Below, piece after piece: positions 54,156 to 63,130 of a stretch of 64,000 nucleotides of DNA. The stretch covers positions 1,491,001 through 1,555,000 of the forward strand of contig NZ_CP012700.1 in assembly GCF_001307295.1 (NCBI RefSeq), given 5' to 3'. The stretch's first letter is position 1; the number at the start of each line of letters is the position of its first letter. The stretch is from Sphingopyxis macrogoltabida (GTDB lineage: Bacteria; Pseudomonadota; Alphaproteobacteria; Sphingomonadales; Sphingomonadaceae). The notes under the pieces were generated by a model. It was not told the DNA's origin. It did no database searches and saw only the letters and a list, made by a program, of their open reading frames with translations. Both the position numbers and the translations under genes were made by a program.

Positions 54156-55883
54156 GTGACCCTGTTCAGCCGTTTTTCCGACCATATCGGCGTCGCGCTC
54201 GACGCGCTTGCCGCAAAAAATGCCGTGCCTGCGGGGCTCGACCGCAGCGCGGTGAGCGTCGAGCCGCCGCGCGATCCCGCGCATGGCGATGTCGCGACCA
54301 ACGCAGCAATGGTGCTCGCCAAGCCGGCGGGAATGAACCCGCGCGCGCTTGCGGAGTTGCTCGTCGCCGAACTGGGCGCGCTCGATGAAGTCACCGAGGC
54401 GAGTGTCGCCGGGCCGGGCTTCATAAATTTGCGCCTCGCCGACGACAGCTGGCGCGGCGAGCTGGCGCTGATCCACGATCAGGGCGGTGATTACGGCCGC
54501 TCGGCGATGGGCGCCGGGCGGCGCGTCAATGTCGAATATGTCTCGGCGAACCCCACCGGGCCGATGCACGTCGGCCATTGCCGCGGCGCGGTCGTCGGCG
54601 ATGCGCTCGCTGCGCTGCTCGAATATGCCGGGCACAAGGTCATCCGCGAATATTATGTGAACGATGCCGGGGCGCAGGTCGATGTGCTCGCGCGGTCGGT
54701 GCACATGCGGTACCGCGAAGCGCTCGGCGAGGATATCGGCGCGATCCCCGAGGGGCTCTATCCCGGCGACTATCTGATCCCTGTCGCCGGCAAATTGGCG
54801 GTCGAATATGGCGACCGCTTCGTCAACGCGCCAGAAAGCGCGTGGCTCAGCCTGTTCCGCGCCGAGGCGGTGAGCGCGATGATGGACATGATCCGCGCCG
54901 ACCTCGCGAAGCTGGGCATCCATCACGACCTGTTTTCGTCGGAAGCCGAACTACAGGCGGCGGGCAAGCCCGCCGACGCGGAAAAATGGCTGCGCGCGCA
55001 CGACCTCGTCTATGACGGGGTGCTCGAGGCGCCGAAGGGCGAAACGCCCGAGGATTGGGAGCCGGTCGAACTGCCGCTGTTCCGGTCGACCAAGTTCGGC
55101 GACGATCAGGACCGGCCGATCAAGAAATCCGACGGTAGCTGGACCTATTTCGGCGCCGACCTCGCCTATCACTTCCAGAAAAGTCAGGATGCCGACGAAC
55201 TGATCGACATCTGGGGCGCCGACCATGCCGGGACAGTGAAGCGGATCAAGGCAGCGGTCGCGGCGCTGACCGGCGGCGAGAAGAAGTTCGACGTCAAGCT
55301 GGTCCAGATGGTCCGGCTGCTCAAGAATGGCGAGCCTTTCAAGATGTCGAAGCGCGCGGGCAATTTCGTCACCCTCGCCGATATCGTCGACGAGGTCGGC
55401 AAGGATGCGGTGCGCTTCACCATGCTGACGCGCAAGGCCGATGCGCAGATGGATTTCGACTTCGCCAAGGTGGTCGAGGCGTCGCGCGACAATCCGGTCT
55501 TCTATGTCCAGTACGCGCATGCGCGGATCGCGTCGCTGAAGCGCAAGCTCGCCGATGCCGGCATCGCTGCCGCGGCGCCGAACCCGGCGCGGCTCGACGA
55601 GTATGAACTCGGCCTCGTCAAGCTGCTCGCGCAATTCCCGCGAATCGTCGAATCGGCCGCCTCGGCGCGCGAACCGCACCGCATCGCTTTCTATCTGGGC
55701 GAGGTCGCCGCGGCCTTCCACGCGTGGTGGAATATGGGCAACGACAAGCCCGAGGCGCGGGTGATCATCGCCGACGATCCCGAATTGACTGCGACGCGGC
55801 TTTATTTGGCCGATGGAATCGGGCAAGTCATCCGGAACGGGCTGCACCTGATGGGGGTCGAGGCGCTCGAGGAGATGGTTTGA
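54156..55883 (+). CDS. argS: Arginyl-tRNA synthetase
   Basis: 575 residues from GTG 54156. Arg_tRNA N-terminal domain (PRDPAHGDVATNAAMVLAKPAGMNPRALAELL), the HIGH-like motif NPTGPMHVGHCRG (about 131-143), the KMSKR motif (about 395-400, FKMSKRAGNFVTL) and the DALR anticodon domain with the C-terminus GIGQVIRNGLHLMGVEALEEM. Class I enzyme that charges tRNA-Arg. First gene of the argS-tatC operon. Confidence 0.96.
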   Translation: MTLFSRFSDHIGVALDALAAKNAVPAGLDRSAVSVEPPRDPAHGDVATNAAMVLAKPAGMNPRALAELLVAELGALDEVTEASVAGPGFINLRLADDSWRGELALIHDQGGDYGRSAMGAGRRVNVEYVSANPTGPMHVGHCRGAVVGDALAALLEYAGHKVIREYYVNDAGAQVDVLARSVHMRYREALGEDIGAIPEGLYPGDYLIPVAGKLAVEYGDRFVNAPESAWLSLFRAEAVSAMMDMIRADLAKLGIHHDLFSSEAELQAAGKPADAEKWLRAHDLVYDGVLEAPKGETPEDWEPVELPLFRSTKFGDDQDRPIKKSDGSWTYFGADLAYHFQKSQDADELIDIWGADHAGTVKRIKAAVAALTGGEKKFDVKLVQMVRLLKNGEPFKMSKRAGNFVTLADIVDEVGKDAVRFTMLTRKADAQMDFDFAKVVEASRDNPVFYVQYAHARIASLKRKLADAGIAAAAPNPARLDEYELGLVKLLAQFPRIVESAASAREPHRIAFYLGEVAAAFHAWWNMGNDKPEARVIIADDPELTATRLYLADGIGQVIRNGLHLMGVEALEEMV

Positions 55884-56662
55884 TGGCCGACGACAGCAAG
55901 GGGCAGGGGGACGCCGGACTGGGGCTGGAAGACGAGGACCGGCTGCCCTGGCTCGAAGCCGCCGACGAATATGACGAGGATGGCGAGGTATCGCCGGTAC
56001 GCCTGCTGGTCATGGTGCTCGGCGGTTTGCTGCTGATCGGCGCGGTGCTCGGCGGTCTCTGGTGGTTCCAGAACGGCGGCGCGCGCGGGCAGGGCGAACT
56101 GATCGCGGCGCAGCAGGGCGATTATAAGGTTGTGCCCAAAAATGACGCCGCCAAGACCTTCGAAGGCGAAGGCGATGCGAGTTTTGCCGCCAGCGAGGGC
56201 GTCTTGCCCGGTGGCAAGGTCGATCCGAGCCGTATGCCCGAAGAGCCCGCGGTGACCCCCGAAGAGCGCGCGGCTGCGGCAAAAGCGGCGAAAAAGGCGG
56301 CGGCCGACAAGGATGTAGCGGCCAAGGCCGAAGCCGCGAAGGCGGCTTCGACGGACAAGGGCAAGCCGGCGGCGACCTCGGTCAAGACCGCCGATGCGGT
56401 TGCCAAGGATGCGCCCGCCGCTTCGGGCGGCGCGATGATCCAGCTCGGCGCGTTCAGCAGCGAGGCGGCCGCCGCCAAGGCGTGGACCAACCTGTCGAAA
56501 CGGTTCGCCTATCTGGCCGACCTCGGCAAGTCGGTGTCGCCGGCGACGGTGGGCGACAACAAGGTTTATCGCTTGCGCGTTTCGGCAGGTTCGGCCGCCA
56601 ACGCCGCGAATCTGTGCGGGAAATTGCGTGTTGCCGGCGAAAATTGCGTCATCGTCCGCTGA
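55883..56662 (+). CDS. SPOR-domain membrane protein
   Basis: 259 residues. The start shares a base with the argS stop (TGATG). An acidic cytoplasmic N-terminus, one membrane helix (LLVMVLGGLLLIGAVLGGLWWF, about 40-61), an Ala/Lys-rich linker, and a SPOR domain at the C-terminus (AMIQLGAFSSEAAAAKAWTNLSKRF...VYRLRVSAGSAANAANLCGKLRVAGENCVIV). SPOR domains bind denuded glycans at the division septum, so a role in cell division is likely. Confidence 0.9.
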   Translation: MADDSKGQGDAGLGLEDEDRLPWLEAADEYDEDGEVSPVRLLVMVLGGLLLIGAVLGGLWWFQNGGARGQGELIAAQQGDYKVVPKNDAAKTFEGEGDASFAASEGVLPGGKVDPSRMPEEPAVTPEERAAAAKAAKKAAADKDVAAKAEAAKAASTDKGKPAATSVKTADAVAKDAPAASGGAMIQLGAFSSEAAAAKAWTNLSKRFAYLADLGKSVSPATVGDNKVYRLRVSAGSAANAANLCGKLRVAGENCVIVR

Positions 56663-56770
56663 TTCGGCCCGCTTGGCCGCAGCACTCATTGGTTCGGTAA
56701 CCGGGCCGTGCCATCATGCGCGCATTGGATGGCGCACGAGGGGGTGCCAGCCGATGGAGGTTGACGCACG

Positions 56771-57778
56771 ATGATACCGGCGATCTTTGGCCTGTCGGGC
56801 CTGACCCTGACCGATAACGAACGCGCCTTTTTCCGCGACAGCGACCCCGCGGGCTATATCCTGTTTGGGCGCAACATCGAAAATCGCGAGCAATTGCGGC
56901 GGTTGACCGACGACCTTCGGTCGCTCGACGGGCGCAGCAACCTGCCGATCCTGATCGATCAGGAAGGCGGGCGCGTCGCGCGGATGAAATCGCCCGAATG
57001 GCCCGATTTCCCGAGTGGTGCCGCGTTCGACGCACTGTATGAGCGCGCGCCCGCGAGCGCGATCGAGGCGGCGCGGCTCAACGCGATGGCGCTGGCCGTC
57101 ATGCTGGCGGAAGTCGGGATCACCGTCGATTGCCTGCCGCTCCTCGACGTCCGCCAGCCGGGCGCGAGCGATGTCATCGGCGACCGCGCGCTCGGCAGCG
57201 AGCCGATGCGCGTCGCGGCGCTCGGCCGCGCGATCCTCAGCGGCCTGCAGGCCGGCGGCGTCGTCGGGATCGTCAAGCATATTCCGGGGCATGGGCGCGC
57301 GATGGCCGATTCGCACGAGGCCTTGCCCGTTGTTTCGGCGCTCGACCGCGACCTGCAGACCGACCTCGCGCCTTTTGCGGCGCTGCGCGATGCGGCAATG
57401 GCGATGACCTGCCATGTCGTGTTCGAAGCGTGGGATCCGGATCGCCCTGCGACATTGTCGCCGTTGATCATCGACAGCGTGATCCGCCAGCGGATCGGAT
57501 TCCATGGCCTGCTGATGACCGACGATCTCGACATGAAGGCGCTCTCGGGCGACGTGCCGTCGCGCGCTGCCGACGCGATTGCGGCGGGATGCGACATCGC
57601 GCTCAATTGCTGGGGCAAGATGGACGATATGATCGGCATCGCCAAGGCGCTCGACCCGATCAGCATGATATCGCTCGCGCGCCTCGAAGGCGCGATGGAC
57701 CGCATTGCCGGAGCGCATGATCCGCGACAGTTCGCGACGCTGGTCGATCAGCGCGACGCCTTGCTGGCCGTCGCCTGA
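56771..57778 (+). CDS. nagZ: Beta-N-acetylhexosaminidase
   Basis: 335 residues, glycoside hydrolase family 3: LIDQEGGRVARMKSPEWPDFPSG, ADVxPLLD-like DCLPLLDVRQPGASDVIGDRALGS, the His motif VKHIPGHGRAMADSHEALP and GLLMTDDLDMKAL (nucleophile Asp). It removes N-acetylglucosamine from peptidoglycan fragments in recycling. Its stop overlaps the scpA start by one base. Confidence 0.95.
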   Translation: MIPAIFGLSGLTLTDNERAFFRDSDPAGYILFGRNIENREQLRRLTDDLRSLDGRSNLPILIDQEGGRVARMKSPEWPDFPSGAAFDALYERAPASAIEAARLNAMALAVMLAEVGITVDCLPLLDVRQPGASDVIGDRALGSEPMRVAALGRAILSGLQAGGVVGIVKHIPGHGRAMADSHEALPVVSALDRDLQTDLAPFAALRDAAMAMTCHVVFEAWDPDRPATLSPLIIDSVIRQRIGFHGLLMTDDLDMKALSGDVPSRAADAIAAGCDIALNCWGKMDDMIGIAKALDPISMISLARLEGAMDRIAGAHDPRQFATLVDQRDALLAVA

Positions 57779-58545
57779 TGGAAGAACTGCCGCTCGATTT
57801 CGAAGTGGCACCGACGGCGGAGCGCGAAGATGCGCTGCAGCTCAGTCTCGATAGCTGGGAAGGCCCGCTCGACCTCCTGCTTACTCTGGCGCGCAGCCAG
57901 AAGGTCGACCTCCGGCAGATTTCGATCCTCGCGCTGGTCGAACAATATCTGGCCTTCATCGCCGAAATGCGCGCGAAGCTGGAGGTCGCGGCCGATTATC
58001 TGGTGATGGCGGCATGGCTCGCCTATCTGAAATCCGCCCTGCTGCTGCCCAAGGATCCGGCCGAAGACCCGTCGCCCGACGAGCTCGCGCTGCGGTTGCA
58101 GCTTCGGCTCCAGCGGCTGGCCGCGATGCGCGAGGCGGCGGCGCGGTTGCTGGCGCGCGACCGCGTCGGCCGCGATGTTTTCCTGCGTCCGAAGCCCGAG
58201 GGCCTTCACGATGTGAAGCTCCGCCGTTGGGACGCCAGCCTCTATGATCTCCTCTCCGCCTATGGTCAGGTCAAGCTGCGCACCGAACCCGTCGTCCATA
58301 TGGTTGCGCGGCGGCCGGTGGTCACACTCGACGCCGCGCTCCACCATCTCCAGCGGTTGATCGGGGTGAAGCTCGACTGGGCCGAACTTTCCGATTTCCT
58401 GCCGCCCGACTATCAGGGGCCCTTGCGCCGCTCGGCAATTGCGTCGAGTTTCGTGGCGGCCCTCGAACTCGCGCGGCAGGGCCGCGTCGACCTCAGGCAG
58501 GACGGCGCGTTCGAACCGCTTTACCTGAAGGCCGCATCCGCATGA
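57778..58545 (+). CDS. scpA: Segregation and condensation protein A
   Basis: 255 residues of the kleisin family: SWEGPLDLLLTLARSQKVDLRQISILALVEQYLAFI at the N-terminus, AADYLVMAAWLAYLKSALLLP, and the C-terminal winged helix SSFVAALELARQGRVDLRQDGAFEPLYL. It links SMC heads with ScpB in chromosome condensation. The stop overlaps the scpB start by 4 bases. Confidence 0.95.
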   Translation: MEELPLDFEVAPTAEREDALQLSLDSWEGPLDLLLTLARSQKVDLRQISILALVEQYLAFIAEMRAKLEVAADYLVMAAWLAYLKSALLLPKDPAEDPSPDELALRLQLRLQRLAAMREAAARLLARDRVGRDVFLRPKPEGLHDVKLRRWDASLYDLLSAYGQVKLRTEPVVHMVARRPVVTLDAALHHLQRLIGVKLDWAELSDFLPPDYQGPLRRSAIASSFVAALELARQGRVDLRQDGAFEPLYLKAASA

Positions 58546-59141
58546 ACCCGATCGACGATCTCGAACGCGCGATAGAAGCGATGCTGTTCGCCAGCGACGA
58601 ACCGCTCGACGCGCGGCAGGTCGCGGGACGGCTGGGCGACGAAAAGACGCCGGGCGAGATTCGGGGGATCATCCAGACCATCGCCGCGCGCCATGCCGGC
58701 AGCGGGATCGAACTGGTCGAGCGCGGCGGACATTGGCATTTCCAGACCCCTGCCGATCTGGCGCATCTGCTCCGCCGCGAGCGCGACGATCCGCGGAAAC
58801 TGTCGCGCGCGGCGTCGGAAGTGCTGGCGATCGTCGCCTATCACGAACCGGTGAGTCGCGCTGAGATCGAGGCGATCCGCGGCGTCCAGACGTCGAAAGG
58901 CACGCTCGACGTGCTGATGGAGGCCGAATGGATCGCGCCCGCGGGACGGCGCGAGGTGCCGGGGCGGCCGCTGATCTACAAGACGACCGACGCTTTCCTG
59001 CAACATTTCGGCCTCACCAGCCGCAAGGACCTGCCGGGAATCGAGGATTTGCGTGCGGCGGGTCTGCTCGACCCGGTCGACCTCGCTTTCGAGGAAGCGA
59101 TAGGAGAGCTGGACCTAGTAAAAGACGGCGAAGAGGCCTAG
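58542..59141 (+). CDS. scpB: Segregation and condensation protein B
   Basis: 199 residues: [27 protein letters not shown], the ScpB winged-helix [54 protein letters not shown] and [27 protein letters not shown]. Partner of ScpA in the SMC complex. tatA follows after 25 bases. Confidence 0.95.
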   Translation: MNPIDDLERAIEAMLFASDEPLDARQVAGRLGDEKTPGEIRGIIQTIAARHAGSGIELVERGGHWHFQTPADLAHLLRRERDDPRKLSRAASEVLAIVAYHEPVSRAEIEAIRGVQTSKGTLDVLMEAEWIAPAGRREVPGRPLIYKTTDAFLQHFGLTSRKDLPGIEDLRAAGLLDPVDLAFEEAIGELDLVKDGEEA

Positions 59142-59166
59142 ATGGGCCGCTCAAGGAGAATTTGAG

Positions 59167-59397
59167 ATGGGTAGCTTCAGCATCTGGCACTGGCTGGTGG
59201 TCGGGATTCTCGTCCTGCTGCTGTTCGGCAAGGGCCGTTTTTCGGACATGATGGGCGATGTCGCCAAGGGCATCAAAAGCTTCAAGAAGGGCATGGCCGA
59301 CGATGACGCGCCCGTGCCGCCGAAGCATATCGAGGGCCAGCGTGCGCCCGATACGACCCCGATGTCGACGCCGACCAACGAGCACGACAAGCTCTGA
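59167..59397 (+). CDS. tatA: Twin-arginine translocase subunit TatA
   Basis: 76 residues: one membrane helix ([15 protein letters not shown]), the [24 protein letters not shown] amphipathic helix and an acidic tail. It forms the translocation pore for folded proteins. AAGGAG precedes the ATG. First of the tatABC genes. Confidence 0.95.
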   Translation: MGSFSIWHWLVVGILVLLLFGKGRFSDMMGDVAKGIKSFKKGMADDDAPVPPKHIEGQRAPDTTPMSTPTNEHDKL

Positions 59398-59429
59398 TCG
59401 CCGTTCGCGCGCCGGGGGTATTTTAGACG

Positions 59430-59828
59430 ATGTTCGATGTTGCGCCCACCGAGTTGCTGCTCGTCGTGGTGGTGGCCTTGGTCGTCATCGGTCCCAAGGA
59501 CTTGCCCAAGGCGATGCGCTTTGTCGGCAAATGGATGGGCAAGGCACGCGGGATGGCGCGCCATTTCCGGTCCGGGCTCGACACGATGATGCGCGAAGCC
59601 GAGCTCGAAGAGCTCGAAAAGCAATGGCGCGAGCAGAATGAGGCGATCATGCGCGAATTTCCGCGCATCGACGTAAACACCCCGGAGCCGAAGACCGCAG
59701 CGACAAAGCAGACATCCTCGGATGAAAACGCGGGCGACGCCGATGAGGCGGCCGCGGCGACAAAACCCGAAACCGTTGAACCCGTCGAAACGCATGCCAT
59801 TCCGCCCAAAGACGGGCCGCTGCCGTGA
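59430..59828 (+). CDS. tatB: Twin-arginine translocase subunit TatB
   Basis: 132 residues: MFDVAPTELLLVVVVALVVIGPKDLPKAMRFVGKWMGKAR, the membrane helix with the conserved Glu and GPKDLP hinge, then a charged helix (FRSGLDTMMREAELEELEKQWREQNEAIMREF) and a disordered tail. It receives Tat substrates with TatC. The stop overlaps the tatC start by 4 bases. Confidence 0.95.
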   Translation: MFDVAPTELLLVVVVALVVIGPKDLPKAMRFVGKWMGKARGMARHFRSGLDTMMREAELEELEKQWREQNEAIMREFPRIDVNTPEPKTAATKQTSSDENAGDADEAAAATKPETVEPVETHAIPPKDGPLP

Positions 59829-60631
59829 CTGTCGAGACGCCCGTCACCGCCGATGAGGATGGCGCCGGCGGCAAGATGCCGCTTCTCGATCACCTGATCG
59901 AGTTGCGCTCGCGGTTGCTGAAGTCGCTGCTGGCGATCGGTGTCGCTTTCGGTGTCTGCCTCTATTTCGCCAAGCCGATCTTCGGCATCCTCGTCCAGCC
60001 GCTCGTCCGTGCCGGGCAGGGCAAGCTCATTTATACCCAGCTCTTCGAGGCGTTCTTCGTCGAGATCAAGGTGGCGCTATTCGCCGCGATGATGATCGCC
60101 TTTCCGGTGATCGCGAACCAGCTCTGGAAGTTCATTGCCCCGGGCCTCTATCGGCAGGAGAAGAAGGCGCTGCTGCCCTTCATTCTGGCGACGCCGGTGC
60201 TGTTCGCGATCGGTGCGAGCTTCGCCTATTACATCACCATTCCGATCGCGCTCAAATTCCTGCTCGGTTATCAGGGGAATGTCGGCGGGATTACGCAGGA
60301 AGCGCTGCCCTCGGTCGGCAATTACCTGAGCTTCATCATGCAGTTCATCATGGCGTTCGGGATCGCCTTCCTGCTGCCGATCCTGTTGATGCTGATCGAG
60401 CGCTCCGGGCTTGTAACGCGCGAACAGCTCGTTTCGGCGCGGCGTTACATGATCGTCGCCGCCTTCGCGATCGCGGCAGTGTTCACGCCGCCTGATATCC
60501 TGAGCCAGCTGCTGCTCGCGGTGCCGCTGGTGTTCCTTTACGAACTGTCGCTCTTCGCGATCTGGTTCACCCAGCGCCGACGCAAAACAGGCGCCGAAGC
60601 GGCGCCTGTCGAACCTCTCGAAGAGGTTTAG
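59825..60631 (+). CDS. tatC: Twin-arginine translocase subunit TatC
   Basis: 268 residues from GTG 59825 with six membrane helices. PLLDHLIELRSRLLKSLLAIGVAFGVCLYFAKPIF at the N-terminus and PLVRAGQGKLIYTQLFEAFFVEIKVALFAA follow the TatC pattern; RYMIVAAFAIAAVFTPPDILSQLLLAVPL is the conserved C-terminal part. It recognises the twin-arginine signal. Last gene of the operon. Confidence 0.96.
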   Translation: MTVETPVTADEDGAGGKMPLLDHLIELRSRLLKSLLAIGVAFGVCLYFAKPIFGILVQPLVRAGQGKLIYTQLFEAFFVEIKVALFAAMMIAFPVIANQLWKFIAPGLYRQEKKALLPFILATPVLFAIGASFAYYITIPIALKFLLGYQGNVGGITQEALPSVGNYLSFIMQFIMAFGIAFLLPILLMLIERSGLVTREQLVSARRYMIVAAFAIAAVFTPPDILSQLLLAVPLVFLYELSLFAIWFTQRRRKTGAEAAPVEPLEEV

Positions 60632-60651
60632 GGTAAGCGGATCAGAACCCG

Positions 60652-60780
60652 TCAGTCGATGGCATCGCTGCCAGCCTGACCGACCGACTCGATGTCACGG
60701 CCAGCTCCCTTAACGGTATTGCAGCCAGCGACCAGAAAGCTTGCCATCAACACCAGGACAATTGCGCGAACATTTGCCAT
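60652..60780 (-). CDS. Entericidin-like small lipoprotein
   Basis: 42 residues: a lipoprotein signal (MANVRAIVLVLMASFLVAGC, Cys 20) followed by NTVKGAGRDIESVGQAGSDAID. The TVKGAGRDIESVGQA pattern is that of entericidin A/B proteins, small cell-envelope lipoproteins. GAGG precedes the ATG at a suitable distance. Convergent with tatC. Confidence 0.88.
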   Translation of the reverse strand: MANVRAIVLVLMASFLVAGCNTVKGAGRDIESVGQAGSDAID

Positions 60781-61008
60781 CGTTCTTCACCTCGTTGTCG
60801 TTTCAGAATGCAAAATGGCCCGGCACGCTTCGAGGGGGGGGAGGGAATGCGGGCCGGGCCAATGTTGCTGAGCAGCGCTGCGGGGGGGCGATGATCGCTG
60901 CTCGAATGGGAAACGAGCAAAACGGCGGATAAGTTCCCGAAAAAAATGCGGGTGATGCACTTTTTTTTGTGAGCCTTTTGAATCGCTTGGATTCCAGCCG
61001 CTTGGCTA

Positions 61009-62466
61009 TCAGAGGGTGGTGAGCCCGCTGAGCACGGCAAGGCCGAGGAAGGCCAGAAAACCCATCGAATCCGTGGTCATGGTGACAAAGATCGAACTCG
61101 CGACCGCCGGATCCTGATCGAGCCGGTCGAGGAGCAGAGGGATGGCGACCCCCGCGACCCCCGCGACGAAGATGTTGACGATCATCGCCGCCGCGATCAC
61201 CCCGCCGAGCGCCGGGTTGCCGAACCACAGCGCGGTCGCGGTCCCTGCGATCAGCGCGATCGTGCCGCCGTTGAGCAGCGCGATCTTCATCTCGCGGAAT
61301 ACCGCGCGCCAGCTGTTCGAATCGGTAAGCTGGTTCATCGCCAGCGCGCGCACGGTCACCGCGAGCGTCTGCGTTCCCGCATTGCCGCCGACCCCGGCGA
61401 CGATCGGCATCAGCGCCGCCAGCGCGACCATATGTTCGATCGCGCCGCCGAACAGCCCGACAATCGTCGAGGCGACGAGCGCGGTGCCGAGGTTGGCGAC
61501 CAGCCAGCGCACGCGCGCGCTGTAGGTTTCGCGGATCGGTTCATTGATGTCGCCGTCGCCGGCGCCCGACAGGCGCAGAATATCCTCGCCGGCCTCTTCC
61601 TGGATGATGTGGACGATGTCATCGACAGTGATCATGCCGACGAGCCGGCCGGCCTTGTCGACGACCGCCGCCGAGATCAGCGCATATTTCTGGAAGCGCA
61701 GCGCAACCTCTTCCTGATCCATGTCGATCGGAATCAGCGTCTGTTCGCGCTTCATGACATCGCTGATCGCGATGTCGCGCGGGGTCCGCAGGATCCAGCT
61801 GAGCTGGCAGGTGCCGACCGGCTTATGCATCGGGTCGACGACGAAGATTTCCCAGAAATCGCTGGTCAGGTCGGTGTCTTCGCGCAGCCGGTCGATGACG
61901 TCGCCGACGGTGACATGTTCGGGCACCGCGACGAGGTCGCGCTGCATCAGGCGGCCGGCCGATTCCTCGGGGAAGGATAGGGCGTCCTCGATCGCGGCGC
62001 GATCCTCGGGCTCCATCGCCTCGAGGACCGCCTGCTGTTCGTCGGCCTCCATGTCCTCGATGATCGCGACCGCGTCGTCGGTATCGAGTTCGGATGCCAG
62101 TTCGGCCACTTGCTCCGGCGCGAGAAGATCAATCAGCTCTTCGCGCACATAATCGTTCATTTCCGCCAGCACGTCGGCCGACAGCATGTCGCCGAGTACG
62201 GCGGCGAGCATCGGGCGCTCGTCGGCGCGCGCGAGTTCGAAGAGGTCGGCGATATCGGCCGGGTGGAGGCGGCCGATCCGTTCGCGCGCTGCTTCGCCTT
62301 CGCCCGCTTCCGCAAGCTCGATGACGTCGCGGACGAATTCGGGTTTCAGCCGGTCGTCCTCGTCGAGTTCGGTTTCGGGTTCGCGCGCCGCGGAATCGCG
62401 GTCTACTTCGCGATCGTCGGTGACCAGCGTGTCTTCGGGGGGCAGGGAATCTTCGCGTTTGTCCAT
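61009..62466 (-). CDS. mgtE: Magnesium transporter MgtE
   Basis: 485 residues from ATG 62466, with GGGAG upstream; the frame stays open further upstream. Acidic N-terminus, MgtE N domain (IGRLHPADIADLFELARADERPMLAAVLGDML), two CBS domains (VTVGDVIDRLREDTDLTSDFWEIFVVDPMHKPVG and LIPIDMDQEEVALRFQKYALISAAVVDKAGRLVGMITVDDI), then five membrane helices with MPIVAGVGGNAGTQTLAVTVRALA. Mg-gated channel. Confidence 0.95.
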   Translation of the reverse strand: MDKREDSLPPEDTLVTDDREVDRDSAAREPETELDEDDRLKPEFVRDVIELAEAGEGEAARERIGRLHPADIADLFELARADERPMLAAVLGDMLSADVLAEMNDYVREELIDLLAPEQVAELASELDTDDAVAIIEDMEADEQQAVLEAMEPEDRAAIEDALSFPEESAGRLMQRDLVAVPEHVTVGDVIDRLREDTDLTSDFWEIFVVDPMHKPVGTCQLSWILRTPRDIAISDVMKREQTLIPIDMDQEEVALRFQKYALISAAVVDKAGRLVGMITVDDIVHIIQEEAGEDILRLSGAGDGDINEPIRETYSARVRWLVANLGTALVASTIVGLFGGAIEHMVALAALMPIVAGVGGNAGTQTLAVTVRALAMNQLTDSNSWRAVFREMKIALLNGGTIALIAGTATALWFGNPALGGVIAAAMIVNIFVAGVAGVAIPLLLDRLDQDPAVASSIFVTMTTDSMGFLAFLGLAVLSGLTTL

Positions 62467-62645
62467 CGCGCGGTGCTCCCTGTCTTGTGCCGGCAAAGCG
62501 CCCGGCGGGCCGTGCCTTCCCCTAGGCTCGCCGCCTCGATAACGCAATGTCGAGCGCGGCGGCCCCGGCAATTAATGCGTGGCATTGCCGCTATCGCCCG
62601 CTATGGCACGGCCAACGTCAACTCCCCCTTCCACAGGAGCATTTC

Positions 62646-63095
62646 ATGTCCGATCAGACCCTCACCCTGTCGCTGTCGACCGGCGATGTCGTCATCCGCC
62701 TGCGCCCCGATCTGGCGCCCAAGCATGTCGAGCGTATCACCCAGCTCGCCAGCGAAGGTTTCTACGACGATGTCGTCTTTCATCGCGTGATCCCAGGCTT
62801 CATGGCGCAGGGCGGCGATCCGACGGGCACCGGCATGGGCGGCAGCAAGCTTCCCGACCTGCCGCAGGAATTCAGCAGCGAGCCGCACGTCCGCGGCGTC
62901 TGCTCGATGGCGCGCGCGCAGAACCCGAACAGCGCGAACAGCCAGTTCTTCATCTGCTTCGAGGACGCGCGCTTCCTCGACAACCAGTACACCGTCTGGG
63001 GCGAAGTGACCGAAGGCATGGAAAATGTAGACGCGCTGCCCAAGGGCGAACCGCCGCGCGAGCCCGGCAAGATCGTCAAGGCGACTGTTGGCTGA
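62646..63095 (+). CDS. Cyclophilin-type peptidylprolyl isomerase
   Basis: 149 residues from ATG 62646 with AGGAG upstream. Cyclophilin core: FYDDVVFHRVIPGFMAQGGDPTGTGMGGSKLPDLPQEF, GVCSMARAQNPNSANSQFFICFEDARFLDNQYTVWGEVTEGMENVD. No signal peptide, so cytoplasmic (PpiB-like). Followed by a strong terminator. Confidence 0.95.
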   Translation: MSDQTLTLSLSTGDVVIRLRPDLAPKHVERITQLASEGFYDDVVFHRVIPGFMAQGGDPTGTGMGGSKLPDLPQEFSSEPHVRGVCSMARAQNPNSANSQFFICFEDARFLDNQYTVWGEVTEGMENVDALPKGEPPREPGKIVKATVG

Positions 63096-63100
63096 ATGGA

Positions 63101-63127
63101 AAATCCCCGCTTCGGCGGGGATTTTTT
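63101..63127 (+). terminator. Rho-independent terminator after the isomerase gene
   Basis: Stem AAATCCCCGC (63101-63110) and GCGGGGATTT (63115-63124) with a TTCG loop, followed by further T residues to 63127. It also sits 3 bases beyond the end of the convergent nitronate monooxygenase gene; on that strand an A-run takes the place of a T-run on the opposite side, so it could serve both. Confidence 0.92.
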
Positions 63128-63130
63128 TGG

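Noticed and set aside
60829..61008. Homopolymer-rich stretch (G8, G7, A7 and T8 runs) between the entericidin-like gene and mgtE
   Set aside because: No open frame or stable hairpin of note; phase-variation tracts would be expected inside or just before a gene start, which is not the case here.
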